Part shown: piece by piece, positions 15,545 through 23,454 of the stretch | How the letters are laid out: each line of letters starts with the position of its first letter | How positions within the stretch are numbered: position 1 is the stretch's first letter | Assembly (NCBI GenBank): GCA_910579495.1 | Contig: CAJTVD010000044.1 | Span: forward strand, 1 to 33,860 | DNA length: 33,860 bases | Direction: 5' to 3' | Source: an uncultured Lachnospiraceae bacterium | Lineage (GTDB): Bacteria > Bacillota > Clostridia > Lachnospirales > Lachnospiraceae | Program-made: the position numbers and the translations under genes | Notes under the pieces: generated by a model | The model's input: the letters and a program-made list of their open reading frames with translations, nothing else | What the model was told of the DNA's origin: nothing | The model's database searches: none

Positions 15545-17143
15545 AATTATGCTCCCCTGTAAATTATCTGTTGCTGCATGTAAACGCAGATTTTCCCTTA
15601 CACCCGGCTGCTTTTTCTTATTAAAGCTGAAGCTTATCATATATCCTTTTTTTAGATGGTAGTGCGCCAGGTAATCAAGCAGTTGGTCCTCCCCACGTTC
15701 GTTGTATGCATTCCCTCTCCAGACTTTCAGTTCTATAATAAACTGCTCCCCTCTATAGTCCACAATCACATCAGTCCTCTCCCTGTTGCGCGTCTGTGCT
15801 TCTATATAATAATTCCCAACACCGTTGATAATAGGCCTTAAATACAAAAGAAAATATCTTCTTCCATCCTCTTCCAGAAAACTTTGCTGTCTGCCGCCAA
15901 ATATATCATTAAAATGAACTACAAATTTTTGAAGGACCAAACCCATATTTAAATGCCCATCCTCCACAAACCGGCTTTTATCCTTTAATGCCGCATCATA
16001 CATTTCACTCTGCCTCATATCCGGGGATGCCAGGAAATAATTGTATAGTAATATTTCAAATATTCTGTTTGCCACCAGGATTGTATTGTTTTCTTTTTTC
16101 ACGAAGCCAAACATTAACGCAATTTCAATGGAACGGACGCCAATCACATAAACGATCTCTTTTCCCCTGAACAGTAAATCCCAAAGCATCTCCTTCAACT
16201 CCGGGTAATTTTCCAGCTTATTTATTAAAGACTCAAACAAAGTATTCGGTTCTGTGAGTAAAATCCTTAATGCCTCCAGTACCCCTGCTTTTGTCCAGGC
16301 TGATTTCTTTTCTTCATATTGGCTATTGCCTGGGATACGCTCATCCAGCAGTTTGCATATACGTGAGGCCAAAAAGGGATACCCTGCCGTATAATCATAT
16401 ATCAAGGCAGATATCTGGCCAATATCCATCCCTGTCCTATGGTCCGCCTCATACTCCATAAGCATCCCTGCAATATCTTCTGCAGAAAAGCTCATATCCA
16501 CAAGAAAATCTGCCGCTACATTCCAGGGGCTATTTAATTTATATTCTCCATTTTGGGGGAACTTCCTTTTTAAATTCTTTATGTCATATACACCCGCCAA
16601 AATTACCGACTGGAAAGCCGCTGTTTCATCCCTGTCTATATAGCAGGCCCTCATTTGGGCAAGAAAATCTAAAAATACCTGGTTATCCGCCGCACTGTCA
16701 ACTTCGTCAATCAGTAAAACCACTGGCTTTTGCGATTTTTCACACCAACGGCTAAAACATCTGAACAAGTTAGCAAGCCTGGCACTATGGCCTTTTCCAT
16801 AGGCAAAGGTTTGAAGCTCCCCTTGAATGCCAGCAGGCATTTCTCTTTGAAGGGAAGGTTTGTTTAGAATTTCCCCTGCCAGCGCCTGCACAAATAAACT
16901 TTCTGTTTCAAAATCACTGTGGCTCAATTTCTGGAAATCCAGGCTTACAACGACATAATCTGTTTGAAGGCAGCGCCCTAATGCCTTCAGTAATGTGGTT
17001 TTCCCATACTGCCTGGCGCGGTTAACCGTAAAATAATCTCCCCGCTCCACCATTGCCTTTACTTTTTTAAGCCTTTCCTGCAAATTAACCATATAATGCA
17101 CGCCAGGCTTACAGTCAGCATTACAATTAAATGTCCTGTCCAT
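14171..17143 (-). CDS. In-frame fusion: AAA ATPase/PD-(D/E)XK protein with NhaC antiporter
   Basis: A single 990-codon frame. Residues 1-530 are an AAA-like ATPase of the clostridial group starting with HYMVNLQERLKKV, with Walker A-like RARQYGKTT (42-50), Walker B VVLLIDEVD (141-149) and a nuclease-like RTDVIVDYRGEQFIIELK near 470. Residues from about 534 on are a complete NhaC-type sodium/proton antiporter. Normally these are separate proteins. The ATPase end is atypical after QPGVR, where members I recall continue for some 15 residues and stop. GAGG lies six bases before the ATG at 17143. A promoter lies at 17200-17228. Whether the fusion is made as one chain is unknown, because an internal start with its own RBS exists. 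Confidence 0.8.
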   Translation of the reverse strand: MDRTFNCNADCKPGVHYMVNLQERLKKVKAMVERGDYFTVNRARQYGKTTLLKALGRCLQTDYVVVSLDFQKLSHSDFETESLFVQALAGEILNKPSLQREMPAGIQGELQTFAYGKGHSARLANLFRCFSRWCEKSQKPVVLLIDEVDSAADNQVFLDFLAQMRACYIDRDETAAFQSVILAGVYDIKNLKRKFPQNGEYKLNSPWNVAADFLVDMSFSAEDIAGMLMEYEADHRTGMDIGQISALIYDYTAGYPFLASRICKLLDERIPGNSQYEEKKSAWTKAGVLEALRILLTEPNTLFESLINKLENYPELKEMLWDLLFRGKEIVYVIGVRSIEIALMFGFVKKENNTILVANRIFEILLYNYFLASPDMRQSEMYDAALKDKSRFVEDGHLNMGLVLQKFVVHFNDIFGGRQQSFLEEDGRRYFLLYLRPIINGVGNYYIEAQTRNRERTDVIVDYRGEQFIIELKVWRGNAYNERGEDQLLDYLAHYHLKKGYMISFSFNKKKQPGVRENLRLHAATDNLQGSIIMESKPKRIEFRFGKAGKLAPLLVAAAMIGWAASGQSNVNGYVLAFFAALVTGVIFAKDEKAYGEALVYGIGKPMFAVIVLAVILAAVSGKLISASGAVQTIAAYVVAAGFTGKLFVAAAFLITCLLAFATGTSVGTYFVVIPILFPVGVMAGAAPEFMIGAIVSGAAFGDNLGPISDTTIASSATQHADLGAVVKTRMRYSLPAAAGALVLFLLFSKTTDGNGAVTSSGGEANPASLAMLVVPAAIIVLCMMRKHLITALSFGILAGVAAGLVFGVYGMEELISFPGGFSVSGVIIEAITGTAGTIAMLVAVFALLGVLECGGLFEDVRGFLERFAKKERSTEAAIILSVGILSMVTGVISVAIVALGDLVNEIGEKAGVDRYRRANLMDCTGCVFCFLAPWTVHCVIPAQQTVQFGEGFAVAPASVPFVNYYSLCMLAVLLAAVIGGYGRKNAPMD

Positions 17144-17199
17144 TACATACCTCATTTATATTCCGGTATACGCTTCCCATACATCCTGTTCTCCCATCA

Positions 17200-17228
17200 A
17201 TTCTACCACGCTTAAGCCTGCGAAGCAA
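17200..17228 (-). promoter_or_regulatory. Promoter of the ATPase-antiporter frame
   Basis: Minus strand: -35 TTGCTT (17223-17228), 17-base spacer, -10 TAGAAT (17200-17205). Confidence 0.45.
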
Positions 17229-17274
17229 TTCCGGCTTTACACTCCCCCTCCTTGTTTTGGCGGAAAGATTACTG

Positions 17275-17916
17275 TCAGTGCAATGCACCACCCACCTCTT
17301 TCCTGTCCTCCCGTGTCTCCACAACCGCCCAAATGGCGGCTGTGATCCCCTCCACCATCAGCCCCAGGGGCATGGAAGGCATATTCTTTTTGCCTGCCGC
17401 CTGTTGGGGCAGGTAAGGAATATGGAGGAAACCGCTTCTTTTCCCGGGATATTTTGTGGCAATCAGATGGCGGACCCCATAGGTCACATGGTTGCACACA
17501 AAGGTCCCTGCGGTATTGGAAACAGACGCAGGGATCCCCCGGTCCAGGATCCGGCGCACCATGGCCTTAACAGGTACATTTACAAAATATGCCGCAGGCC
17601 CCTCGGGGAATATGGGTTCGTCAATTATTTGGTTCCCCTCATTATCCGGTATACGGAAATCATCCACATTGATTCCCACACGCTCAACGCTGATCCCGCT
17701 TCTCCCCCCTGCCTGCCCCACTGACAAAACCACATCGGGATCCTCCCTTTCAATGGCCTGGCCAATGATTTCCAGGGACTTGCGGCAAACTGTGGGAATC
17801 TCCAGCTTTATAATTTCAGCGCCCGCAATTTGTCCCGGCAGCATTTTCACCGCTTCAATGGACGGGTTCACCCTCTCCCCGCCAAAGGGTTCAAAACCTG
17901 TAACTAATATGACCAT
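17275..17916 (-). CDS. pcp: Pyrrolidone-carboxylate peptidase
   Basis: A 213-residue cysteine peptidase of family C15. It removes N-terminal pyroglutamate from peptides in the cytoplasm. The catalytic triad is visible: Glu79 in ISVERVGIN, Cys141 in GTFVCNHVTYG, His165 in GFLHIPYLP. Length is normal. AAGGTGGGACAG precedes the ATG, overlapping the end of the upstream terminator, so pcp needs its own promoter close to or within that hairpin, or receives read-through from the NlpC/P60 gene. The C-terminus (WAVVETREDRKEVGG) is slightly extended. Confidence 0.95.
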   Translation of the reverse strand: MVILVTGFEPFGGERVNPSIEAVKMLPGQIAGAEIIKLEIPTVCRKSLEIIGQAIEREDPDVVLSVGQAGGRSGISVERVGINVDDFRIPDNEGNQIIDEPIFPEGPAAYFVNVPVKAMVRRILDRGIPASVSNTAGTFVCNHVTYGVRHLIATKYPGKRSGFLHIPYLPQQAAGKKNMPSMPLGLMVEGITAAIWAVVETREDRKEVGGALH

Positions 17917-17931
17917 AACTGTCCCACCTTA

Positions 17932-17963
17932 AAAACCGCCAAACTGAAACATTTGGCGGTTTT
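17932..17963 (-). terminator. Terminator of the NlpC/P60 gene
   Basis: AAAACCGCCAAA (17932-17943) pairs perfectly with TTTGGCGGTTTT (17952-17963), a 12-base stem ending in T residues on the minus strand. Confidence 0.85.
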
Positions 17964-17999
17964 CCTTTTACTCATTTCTGTATTTGTATCTTATATGGT

Positions 18000-19334
18000 T
18001 TAGAAAATTCTTCTTACTGAAAGCACCGAACGGTAATTTGCATTGGAAATAATAATACCGGTCTTGGATGTGGAGGCATGGACAATCTTCCCATCGCCCA
18101 CATAAATCCCTACATGCCCCGAATAGCATACAATATCTCCTGGCTGTGCATTTTCAAGCCCCCCAACGGAAGAACCCACGTTCCTGTCCGCGGAAGAAGA
18201 ATGGGGCAGGCTCACGCCAAAGTTATTGTATACACTCATTACAAAGCCGGAACAGTCAGTGCCGTTGGTAAGGCTGCTGCCACCATACACATAAGGATTC
18301 CCAACAAACTGGCAGGCAAAATCCGCCACGTTTTTCCCAAGCTGGCTCCCGCTTCCGGAAGTAACCGCCGGTATAATCTCATTATCTGAAGAAGAGGATG
18401 ATGAGGACGAGGATGAGGAAGATTTCTTCTTTGACGCCTTTGCTGCCCTTGCCGCTGCTTCCTGTGCTGCCTTTCTCTCTGCTGCTTCCTTTGCCAGCCT
18501 TGCTTCTTCTTCTGCTTTTGACTCTGCTTTTACAAATTCAGTGGAAAGGGTAACGTAATCTGTGGATACATACCCGTCACCTTCCTCAATGTTTACCTTT
18601 ACCCATCCGTCCAGTTCTTCCGTTACCAGAAGTTCGTCCTCAATGGGGATCAGGCCTAATACCACGGCATCCAGGCCGGGCTCCTCGCGTACCTTTAAGG
18701 TGGTGGTATTAACTGTTGCAATACGGGTGCCTACCTTTTTTGCAAGGTCAACGGCATCTTCCCCTGTAACGCAGTACTCCCCTTTCACATAGCCGGTCAC
18801 ACTGCCAGAGGTAATTTTGTACCAGCCGTCCTGTTCTTCAATAAACTCCCCAACAGACTTATCGTACAGCTTACCTAAGATCTCTCCCTCTTCGCTGGGG
18901 ATGCTCCTTACATTCACGTAATTGTTTACCTTTGCAATGACCAGGGATTTAAAACCTTCTTCCTCCCTCTTTGCCTCCAGCTCCCGTTCCTTCTGGTTAA
19001 TGGTCTTGCTGGAAGTGGCAATCATCGTCTCTTCAATGACCAGCACTTCATCATCTTGGGGCTGTGCCGTGGCTTCAGGCGTTGCAGTAGCTGTGGCCGT
19101 AGGAAGCGCTTCCCTGGAAATAAAGCTGTATTTATCTTCCCTTTCCTTATCCTCCTCTTCCTTCAAGCTCTTAACGCTGGTGGCGTTGGCTGATAAAAAG
19201 AAGTCAATCCCTGCGGAAGGAAGCCCATTGGTTTCCGAAGCCAGAATTTCTATGTTCATGCTGGAAAATAAAAGCGCTGCTGATACTGCACATACTGCGG
19301 CACGGCCGCTTATTTTCACATTTTTGTTATGCAT
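18000..19334 (-). CDS. Secreted NlpC/P60 peptidoglycan hydrolase with SH3 repeats
   Basis: A 444-residue exported protein. An N-terminal signal peptide (hydrophobic to about residue 32, ILASE) is followed by a linker rich in Thr, Ala and Pro, two bacterial SH3 domains (VNNYVNVRSIPSEEG and TTTLKVREEPGLDAV), an Ala/Lys/Glu-rich helix and a serine run, then a C-terminal NlpC/P60 domain. The catalytic Cys is in GTDCSGFVM, the His in GHVGIYVGDG and the third residue in IVHAST. It cleaves peptide stems of peptidoglycan. GGAGG lies just before the ATG at 19334; four codons upstream are another ATG without an RBS. A strong promoter with a dyad lies at 19461-19500. Confidence 0.93.
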   Translation of the reverse strand: MHNKNVKISGRAAVCAVSAALLFSSMNIEILASETNGLPSAGIDFFLSANATSVKSLKEEEDKEREDKYSFISREALPTATATATPEATAQPQDDEVLVIEETMIATSSKTINQKERELEAKREEEGFKSLVIAKVNNYVNVRSIPSEEGEILGKLYDKSVGEFIEEQDGWYKITSGSVTGYVKGEYCVTGEDAVDLAKKVGTRIATVNTTTLKVREEPGLDAVVLGLIPIEDELLVTEELDGWVKVNIEEGDGYVSTDYVTLSTEFVKAESKAEEEARLAKEAAERKAAQEAAARAAKASKKKSSSSSSSSSSSSDNEIIPAVTSGSGSQLGKNVADFACQFVGNPYVYGGSSLTNGTDCSGFVMSVYNNFGVSLPHSSSADRNVGSSVGGLENAQPGDIVCYSGHVGIYVGDGKIVHASTSKTGIIISNANYRSVLSVRRIF

Positions 19335-19638
19335 GGTAACCTCCATTGTGTGTGTTTCTCTATGGTAAGCTTGCTGCCTGGACGGTAAGCTGCATTTCCC
19401 TGTACCTTACTGTGCCAGCCTTTCGGTTGAATTATTACAAATTTGTTACATCTGTTAATAAATATATCACCTCTAGTACTTTCTGTCAATGGGTACTAGA
19501 AAATTCCTTTTTGTAATTCTTTCCTTTGTTTTTTTACCAAAAATGTGTTTGCGTTTTTGTGCATAGTGCTTAAAAAATCCCACGGGCTCCCCCTCTTTCG
19601 CTTTACCGCTTTGCCTTGTTAAACCACCAGCCCTATAG
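19335..19638 (-). promoter_or_regulatory. Regulatory region of the NlpC/P60 gene
   Basis: Minus-strand promoter: -35 TTGACA (19484-19489), 17-base spacer, -10 TATATT (19461-19466). An inverted repeat TCTAGTAC (19472-19479) / GTACTAGA (19493-19500) has one arm in the spacer and one just upstream of the -35. It looks like an operator. The rest of the stretch (19501-19638) shows no gene. Confidence 0.65.
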
Positions 19639-19678
19639 AAAAAAGCCTTCCAAAGCTTCCCGCTTGTCAGGCTTTTTT
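19639..19678 (-). terminator. Terminator of trxB
   Basis: AAAAAAGCCT (19639-19648) pairs perfectly with AGGCTTTTTT (19669-19678). T-rich on both strands, so probably bidirectional. Confidence 0.85.
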
Positions 19679-19708
19679 AATATATTGCGATTTTTTTACA
19701 ATATCTTT

Positions 19709-20704
19709 TTAAGTGCCCACAAGATAATCTAAAATAGAAGTAACCGCATTGGCGCCGTCCGCCACAGCCGTGGTCACCTGGCGCAGTCTTTTCGCCCGTA
19801 CATCCCCGGCTGCGAAAATCCCCGGTTCACTGGCAGCGCAGTCCTCCCCTGCAATTACGTATCCTTTCCCGTCACAGTCTGCCAGGTCCCTGATAACATC
19901 GCTGGAAGGGATGATCCCCACCGCCACAAACACCCCGTCAACCAAAAGCTGCCTGGTGTCTCCTGTTTTCACATTTTTTATAAGAAGGCCGCTCACCTTC
20001 CCCTCTCCCTCGATCCGTTCCGCCACTGTGTCCCACAGGATCTCCACATTAGGCAGGGCCATCAGTTCTTTTTGGAGGATTGCCGCTGCCCGGAGCCCGT
20101 CCCTGCGATGGATCAGGTATACCTTCTCACAGCCCCTTGCCAGAAAAATGGCGTCTTCCACAGCCACATCCCCGCCCCCGATCACTGCCGTCACCTTCCC
20201 CCGGAAAAATGCGCCGTCACAGGTAGCGCAGTAGGATACCCCCATGCCTGAAAGTTCCTTCTCCCCGGGTATGCCCAGCTTCCCATGGGTTGCGCCCATA
20301 GCCGCCAGCACCGTCCTTGCCCGGATCTCCCCCTGGTCTGTGATCACCGCAAAGCCTGGCTTCCCGCCCATCCCCAAAAGGGAAGCGGCTTTCAGTTCCC
20401 CTGCCCCATCCTCCTTTAGGGCAGGGTTTTCCCAGTCAGCCTTTACAATGGACAACACCTTCCCTTCCTGGAACTGGCAGCCCAGCTTATCTGCATGTTC
20501 CCTGAACTTCATCCCCAGGTCAAAACCATTAATGCCGGGAAGTCCCGGATAATTATCCACTTCGTAAGTATTCAGCACCTGCCCGCCGCTCATGGGGTTC
20601 TGCTCCAAAGTAATAGCCTTAAGGCCTGCCCGTTTGGCATAAATAGATGCAGAGATCCCCGCCGGCCCTGAACCAATAATTACAACATCATATATATTAT
20701 CCAA
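19709..20704 (-). CDS. trxB: Thioredoxin reductase
   Basis: A 331-residue flavoprotein. FAD-binding GSGPAGISAS lies at 11-20, the redox pair Cys159-Cys162 in SYCATCDGAFF, and the NADPH site GGGDVAVEDA at about 176-185. It reduces thioredoxin with NADPH. The start is TTG at 20704, supported by GAGGGTGAAGA six bases upstream and no better ATG. It is about twenty residues longer than usual because of an insertion near residues 92-117 (KEDGAGELKAASLLG). It follows the SDR and metF genes by 78 bases and may be co-transcribed. Confidence 0.92.
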   Translation of the reverse strand: MDNIYDVVIIGSGPAGISASIYAKRAGLKAITLEQNPMSGGQVLNTYEVDNYPGLPGINGFDLGMKFREHADKLGCQFQEGKVLSIVKADWENPALKEDGAGELKAASLLGMGGKPGFAVITDQGEIRARTVLAAMGATHGKLGIPGEKELSGMGVSYCATCDGAFFRGKVTAVIGGGDVAVEDAIFLARGCEKVYLIHRRDGLRAAAILQKELMALPNVEILWDTVAERIEGEGKVSGLLIKNVKTGDTRQLLVDGVFVAVGIIPSSDVIRDLADCDGKGYVIAGEDCAASEPGIFAAGDVRAKRLRQVTTAVADGANAVTSILDYLVGT

Positions 20705-20782
20705 TCTTCACCCTCTCTTCCTCCATGCGCCTCTTTTTATGGCACATGAAAAGCCTTCACTTTCCTATCTATAGTATGCAGC

Positions 20783-21502
20783 TCAAACCCATCCGCCATC
20801 CATTGTAATAATTTGCCCTGTCATATACGCAGGCGCATTAATCACCTGTTTAACCATCTCCCCCGCCTCCCGGGCACTGCCCAGCCGGTCCGCCGGGATT
20901 TCCTCCCGCAAAGCTGCCAGCTCTTCCTGGGAAAAGCAGGCATTCATCCGGGTATCAATTGCCCCGAAAGCGATTCCGTTCACCTGCACGTTGCTTGGGG
21001 CAAGCTCCTTGGCAAGGGCTTTGGTAAAGCTGTTCACGCCCCCTTTGGAAGCGCTGTAAGCCACTTCCATGGACGCGCCCACACAGCCCCACACAGAAGA
21101 CACGTTGACAATTTTCCCTTCCCTGCGCCGCACCATCTGGGGCACAGCCAAACGGCAGGTATAAAAGACGCTGCTTAAATTGGTGTCGATTACCCGGCGC
21201 CATTCCTCCAGGGCCATTTCCGCCAGCAGCCCTACATGGGAAATCCCCGCATTGTTCACCAGGGCGTGGATTTCCCCTGCCTGCCTCATCATATCCTCCG
21301 CCTGCACCGGGTCTGCCAGGTCACAGAGGTAAGTTTCACAGCCAACGCCAAATTCCCCCTCCAGTTCCCTTTTTACCCTGCCAATCTCCTCCCTGGCGCT
21401 TTTACACACCAGGAACAAATCCCAGCCTTCCTCTGCCAGGCTGCGTGCCGCCGCCGCGCCAATCCCCCGGGAAGCCCCTGTAATCAATGCTTTTTTCCTC
21501 AT
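20783..21502 (-). CDS. Short-chain dehydrogenase, FabG/YmfI-like
   Basis: A 239-residue NAD(P)-dependent oxidoreductase. It has TGASRGIG at 8-15 for the cofactor, NNAG at 83-86, and the catalytic Ser136 (NVSS), Tyr149 and Lys153 (AYSASKGG). The C-terminal GQIITMDGGWV is typical of FabG-like 3-oxoacyl-ACP reductases, but no fatty-acid genes are nearby, so the substrate is unclear. It begins 12 bases after the metF stop and has only a weak AGG site, suggesting coupling to metF. Confidence 0.88.
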   Translation of the reverse strand: MRKKALITGASRGIGAAAARSLAEEGWDLFLVCKSAREEIGRVKRELEGEFGVGCETYLCDLADPVQAEDMMRQAGEIHALVNNAGISHVGLLAEMALEEWRRVIDTNLSSVFYTCRLAVPQMVRRREGKIVNVSSVWGCVGASMEVAYSASKGGVNSFTKALAKELAPSNVQVNGIAFGAIDTRMNACFSQEELAALREEIPADRLGSAREAGEMVKQVINAPAYMTGQIITMDGGWV

Positions 21503-21514
21503 AATACGCCGTAC

Positions 21515-22387
21515 CTAAATAAGGTTCTTAATGCCATCGCAGATTCTTCCTGCCACCTTGGGGTTATTCATGGTGAAAATATGGATCCCATCCACGTCAT
21601 TGGCGATCAAATCCACGATCTGGTTGATGGCATAGGCCAGCCCCGCATCAAACAGAGCCTCTTTCTTGTCTTCGTATTTGTGTAGAATCCTCTCAAACTT
21701 CCTGGGCAATGTGGCCCCGCAGATATTTACCATGCGTTCAATCTGCGCCCGGTTTGTCACCGGCATGATCCCTGCCTCCACAGGCACGGTGATCCCTGCA
21801 ATCCTGGTCTTTTCATAAAAGCTGTAAAAAGCTTCATTGTCAAAGAAAAGCTGGGATACCAGATGTCCCGCCCCTGCGTCCACCTTCTTTTTGAGATTGT
21901 GGATATCCGCAATGGCATTTGGGGCTTCCAAATGGGTTTCCGGATAGCATGCCCCGCTGACATGGAAATCCCCCTGCTCTTTTATATATGCCACCAGCTC
22001 ATTGGCATACCTGAAATCATGCTTCATAGGAACATTGGGATTTACATCCCCCCGCAGCGCCAGTACATTTTCTATCCCCGCTTCCTGAAGCTCCCTTAAG
22101 ATACCGCTGATCTCCTCTTTCCCATAGTGAAGGCAGGTGAGGTGCACAATGGGCTCCACCCCCCAGTTATTTTTTATCTTTCTTGCAATTTCCACTGTCT
22201 GGTTATTCGCCGCGCTTCCCCCTGCCCCAAAGGTCACGCTGATAAAATCAGGATGCAGGCTGCATAGCCGCTCCAAGGTAGCGTCAATATTCTTAAGCGC
22301 CTCCTCCTTTTTCGGTGGAAATATCTCAAATGATAAAACCGGCTTCCCTTCCTTCTTTTTGGCTTCAAAAATTTCCGTAACTTTCAT
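21515..22387 (-). CDS. metF: Methylenetetrahydrofolate reductase
   Basis: A 290-residue flavoenzyme. The family features are FEIFPPKKEEA, SVTFGAGGS, HLTCLHYGKEEI, ALRGDVN and the C-terminal GIHIFTMNNP. It converts 5,10-methylene-THF to 5-methyl-THF, for methionine synthesis or one-carbon metabolism. I chose the ATG at 22387, which matches the family start; the frame extends another 58 codons upstream through a terminator hairpin and is unlikely to be translated. GGAAGGTTGGGAAG precedes it. An O-acetylhomoserine sulfhydrylase gene lies 6 kb away, in line with methionine metabolism but not in the same operon. Confidence 0.94.
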   Translation of the reverse strand: MKVTEIFEAKKKEGKPVLSFEIFPPKKEEALKNIDATLERLCSLHPDFISVTFGAGGSAANNQTVEIARKIKNNWGVEPIVHLTCLHYGKEEISGILRELQEAGIENVLALRGDVNPNVPMKHDFRYANELVAYIKEQGDFHVSGACYPETHLEAPNAIADIHNLKKKVDAGAGHLVSQLFFDNEAFYSFYEKTRIAGITVPVEAGIMPVTNRAQIERMVNICGATLPRKFERILHKYEDKKEALFDAGLAYAINQIVDLIANDVDGIHIFTMNNPKVAGRICDGIKNLI

Positions 22388-22467
22388 ATCTTCCCAACCT
22401 TCCTCTACTCGCCACACGCCCCGTGCGCCCCCATAGCGGCATAGTCCCTCTCCACGGGGATGTGCAT

Positions 22468-22495
22468 AAAAAAGTACGGGCCAAAACCCGTACTT
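22468..22495 (-). terminator. Terminator upstream of metF
   Basis: AAGTACGGG (22472-22480) pairs perfectly with CCCGTACTT (22487-22495), with a T-run on the minus strand. A TATAAT lies just before it in the same direction, so it could instead be the first hairpin of a metF leader. No SAM riboswitch pattern is seen. Confidence 0.7.
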
Positions 22496-22622
22496 ATTAT
22501 TATACTTGAAATTTCTCCATTTTTCCAGAAGTTTATGCCTGTCTGTGGGGCTTTGGGGCAACAGATGTTACTGCCAGCACAGGAACCTTTATTTGGGCCT
22601 GAAAGCCTTACGGCGCTTCCTG

Positions 22623-22850
22623 TCAGCCACTGACAGAATCTTCCCCCTCCACAATACTCCGGATGTCTTCCCTGGGTGAAATGGAATCAATGATCTTATC
22701 CATCTCCTCCCTGGATTTTGCATCTTTGCACTTTAAAATTACATGCTCTTTTTCCGTTTCGCTTAAGCTGCCAAAACCTGCCCTGGCCACATCATCCATG
22801 GCAAGGCCTATGCCCAGCCCCAGCGGAAGATTTGCATTGTTAAAATCCAT
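22623..22850 (-). CDS. Small conserved hypothetical protein, 75 residues
   Basis: Begins MDFNNANLPLGLGIGLAMDD, with SLSETEKEHVILKCKDAKSR in the middle. GGAGGTGAGGACC precedes the ATG. I recall similar short proteins in Lachnospiraceae, with a glycine- and leucine-rich opening followed by a helix beginning SLSETEK; no function is known to me. It lies upstream of metF behind a terminator and after the GtrA gene. Confidence 0.65.
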   Translation of the reverse strand: MDFNNANLPLGLGIGLAMDDVARAGFGSLSETEKEHVILKCKDAKSREEMDKIIDSISPREDIRSIVEGEDSVSG

Positions 22851-22930
22851 TGGTCCTCACCTCCAGCATTAGTATGCGGAGAGCGGCTCCCTTTTATGCT
22901 GGTATTCCCTCCCAGCAGCCAGGCGCCCAG

Positions 22931-23368
22931 CTATGGCCTGCCATTTTCTTTGGGGCGGAATACAAAAACTTTGCTTAACACATAATTGGCAATGGTGACC
23001 AAAACCGCAGATACGATTTTACTGAAGCCGTCGTGGATCCCCAGGGCCGTCACCATCACAAACATTACCGCCATATCAAGGAACAGGGTGGACAGCCTGG
23101 ACACAGAAAACTGCACCGCTTCTTTTAAAATATTTTTTTCTTTGCTTTTAAACACAAATTTCCGGTTTGTCACATAGGAAAAGGCTACCCCGGCCACCCA
23201 TGATAATATGTTCGCCACCTGCAGCTGTAACCAGTCTTCCGCCTCAAGAAAGGTATACACACTGCCAAAATAAACAAGCCAGCTCACCAGGGTAGTCATT
23301 ATGCCCACAATGATGTAATTCACCAGTTCCTCGTATTTTTTGTATAAAGCAATTATTTTATCCTTCAT
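22931..23368 (-). CDS. GtrA family membrane protein
   Basis: A 145-residue protein with four membrane segments. It shows the GtrA pattern: YIIVGIMTTLVSWLVYFGS, the VAFSYVTNRKFVF loop and a C-terminal NYVLSKVFVF. GtrA proteins are thought to flip polyprenyl-phosphate-linked sugars across the membrane. GGAGAATACC precedes the ATG. Unlike the copy at 7397-8476, this one stands alone, without a GT2 domain. It begins 87 bases after the MerR gene and has no glycosyltransferase beside it. Confidence 0.92.
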   Translation of the reverse strand: MKDKIIALYKKYEELVNYIIVGIMTTLVSWLVYFGSVYTFLEAEDWLQLQVANILSWVAGVAFSYVTNRKFVFKSKEKNILKEAVQFSVSRLSTLFLDMAVMFVMVTALGIHDGFSKIVSAVLVTIANYVLSKVFVFRPKENGRP

Positions 23369-23454
23369 TGGTATTCTCCGTTTCCGGCAACGGCCTTATG
23401 GCCCTGATTGCCAGAGACTATTATACCATATAGCCGGAAAGATAACAGCCTTTT

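Noticed and set aside
19440..19460. WalR box before the NlpC/P60 gene
   Set aside because: The two TGTTAN half-sites are three bases apart instead of five.
22388..22560. SAM riboswitch before metF
   Set aside because: No kink-turn or conserved SAM-I core could be found; only a simple terminator-like hairpin is present.
22388..22561. N-terminal extension of MetF
   Set aside because: It crosses a terminator hairpin and the family start lies at 22387.
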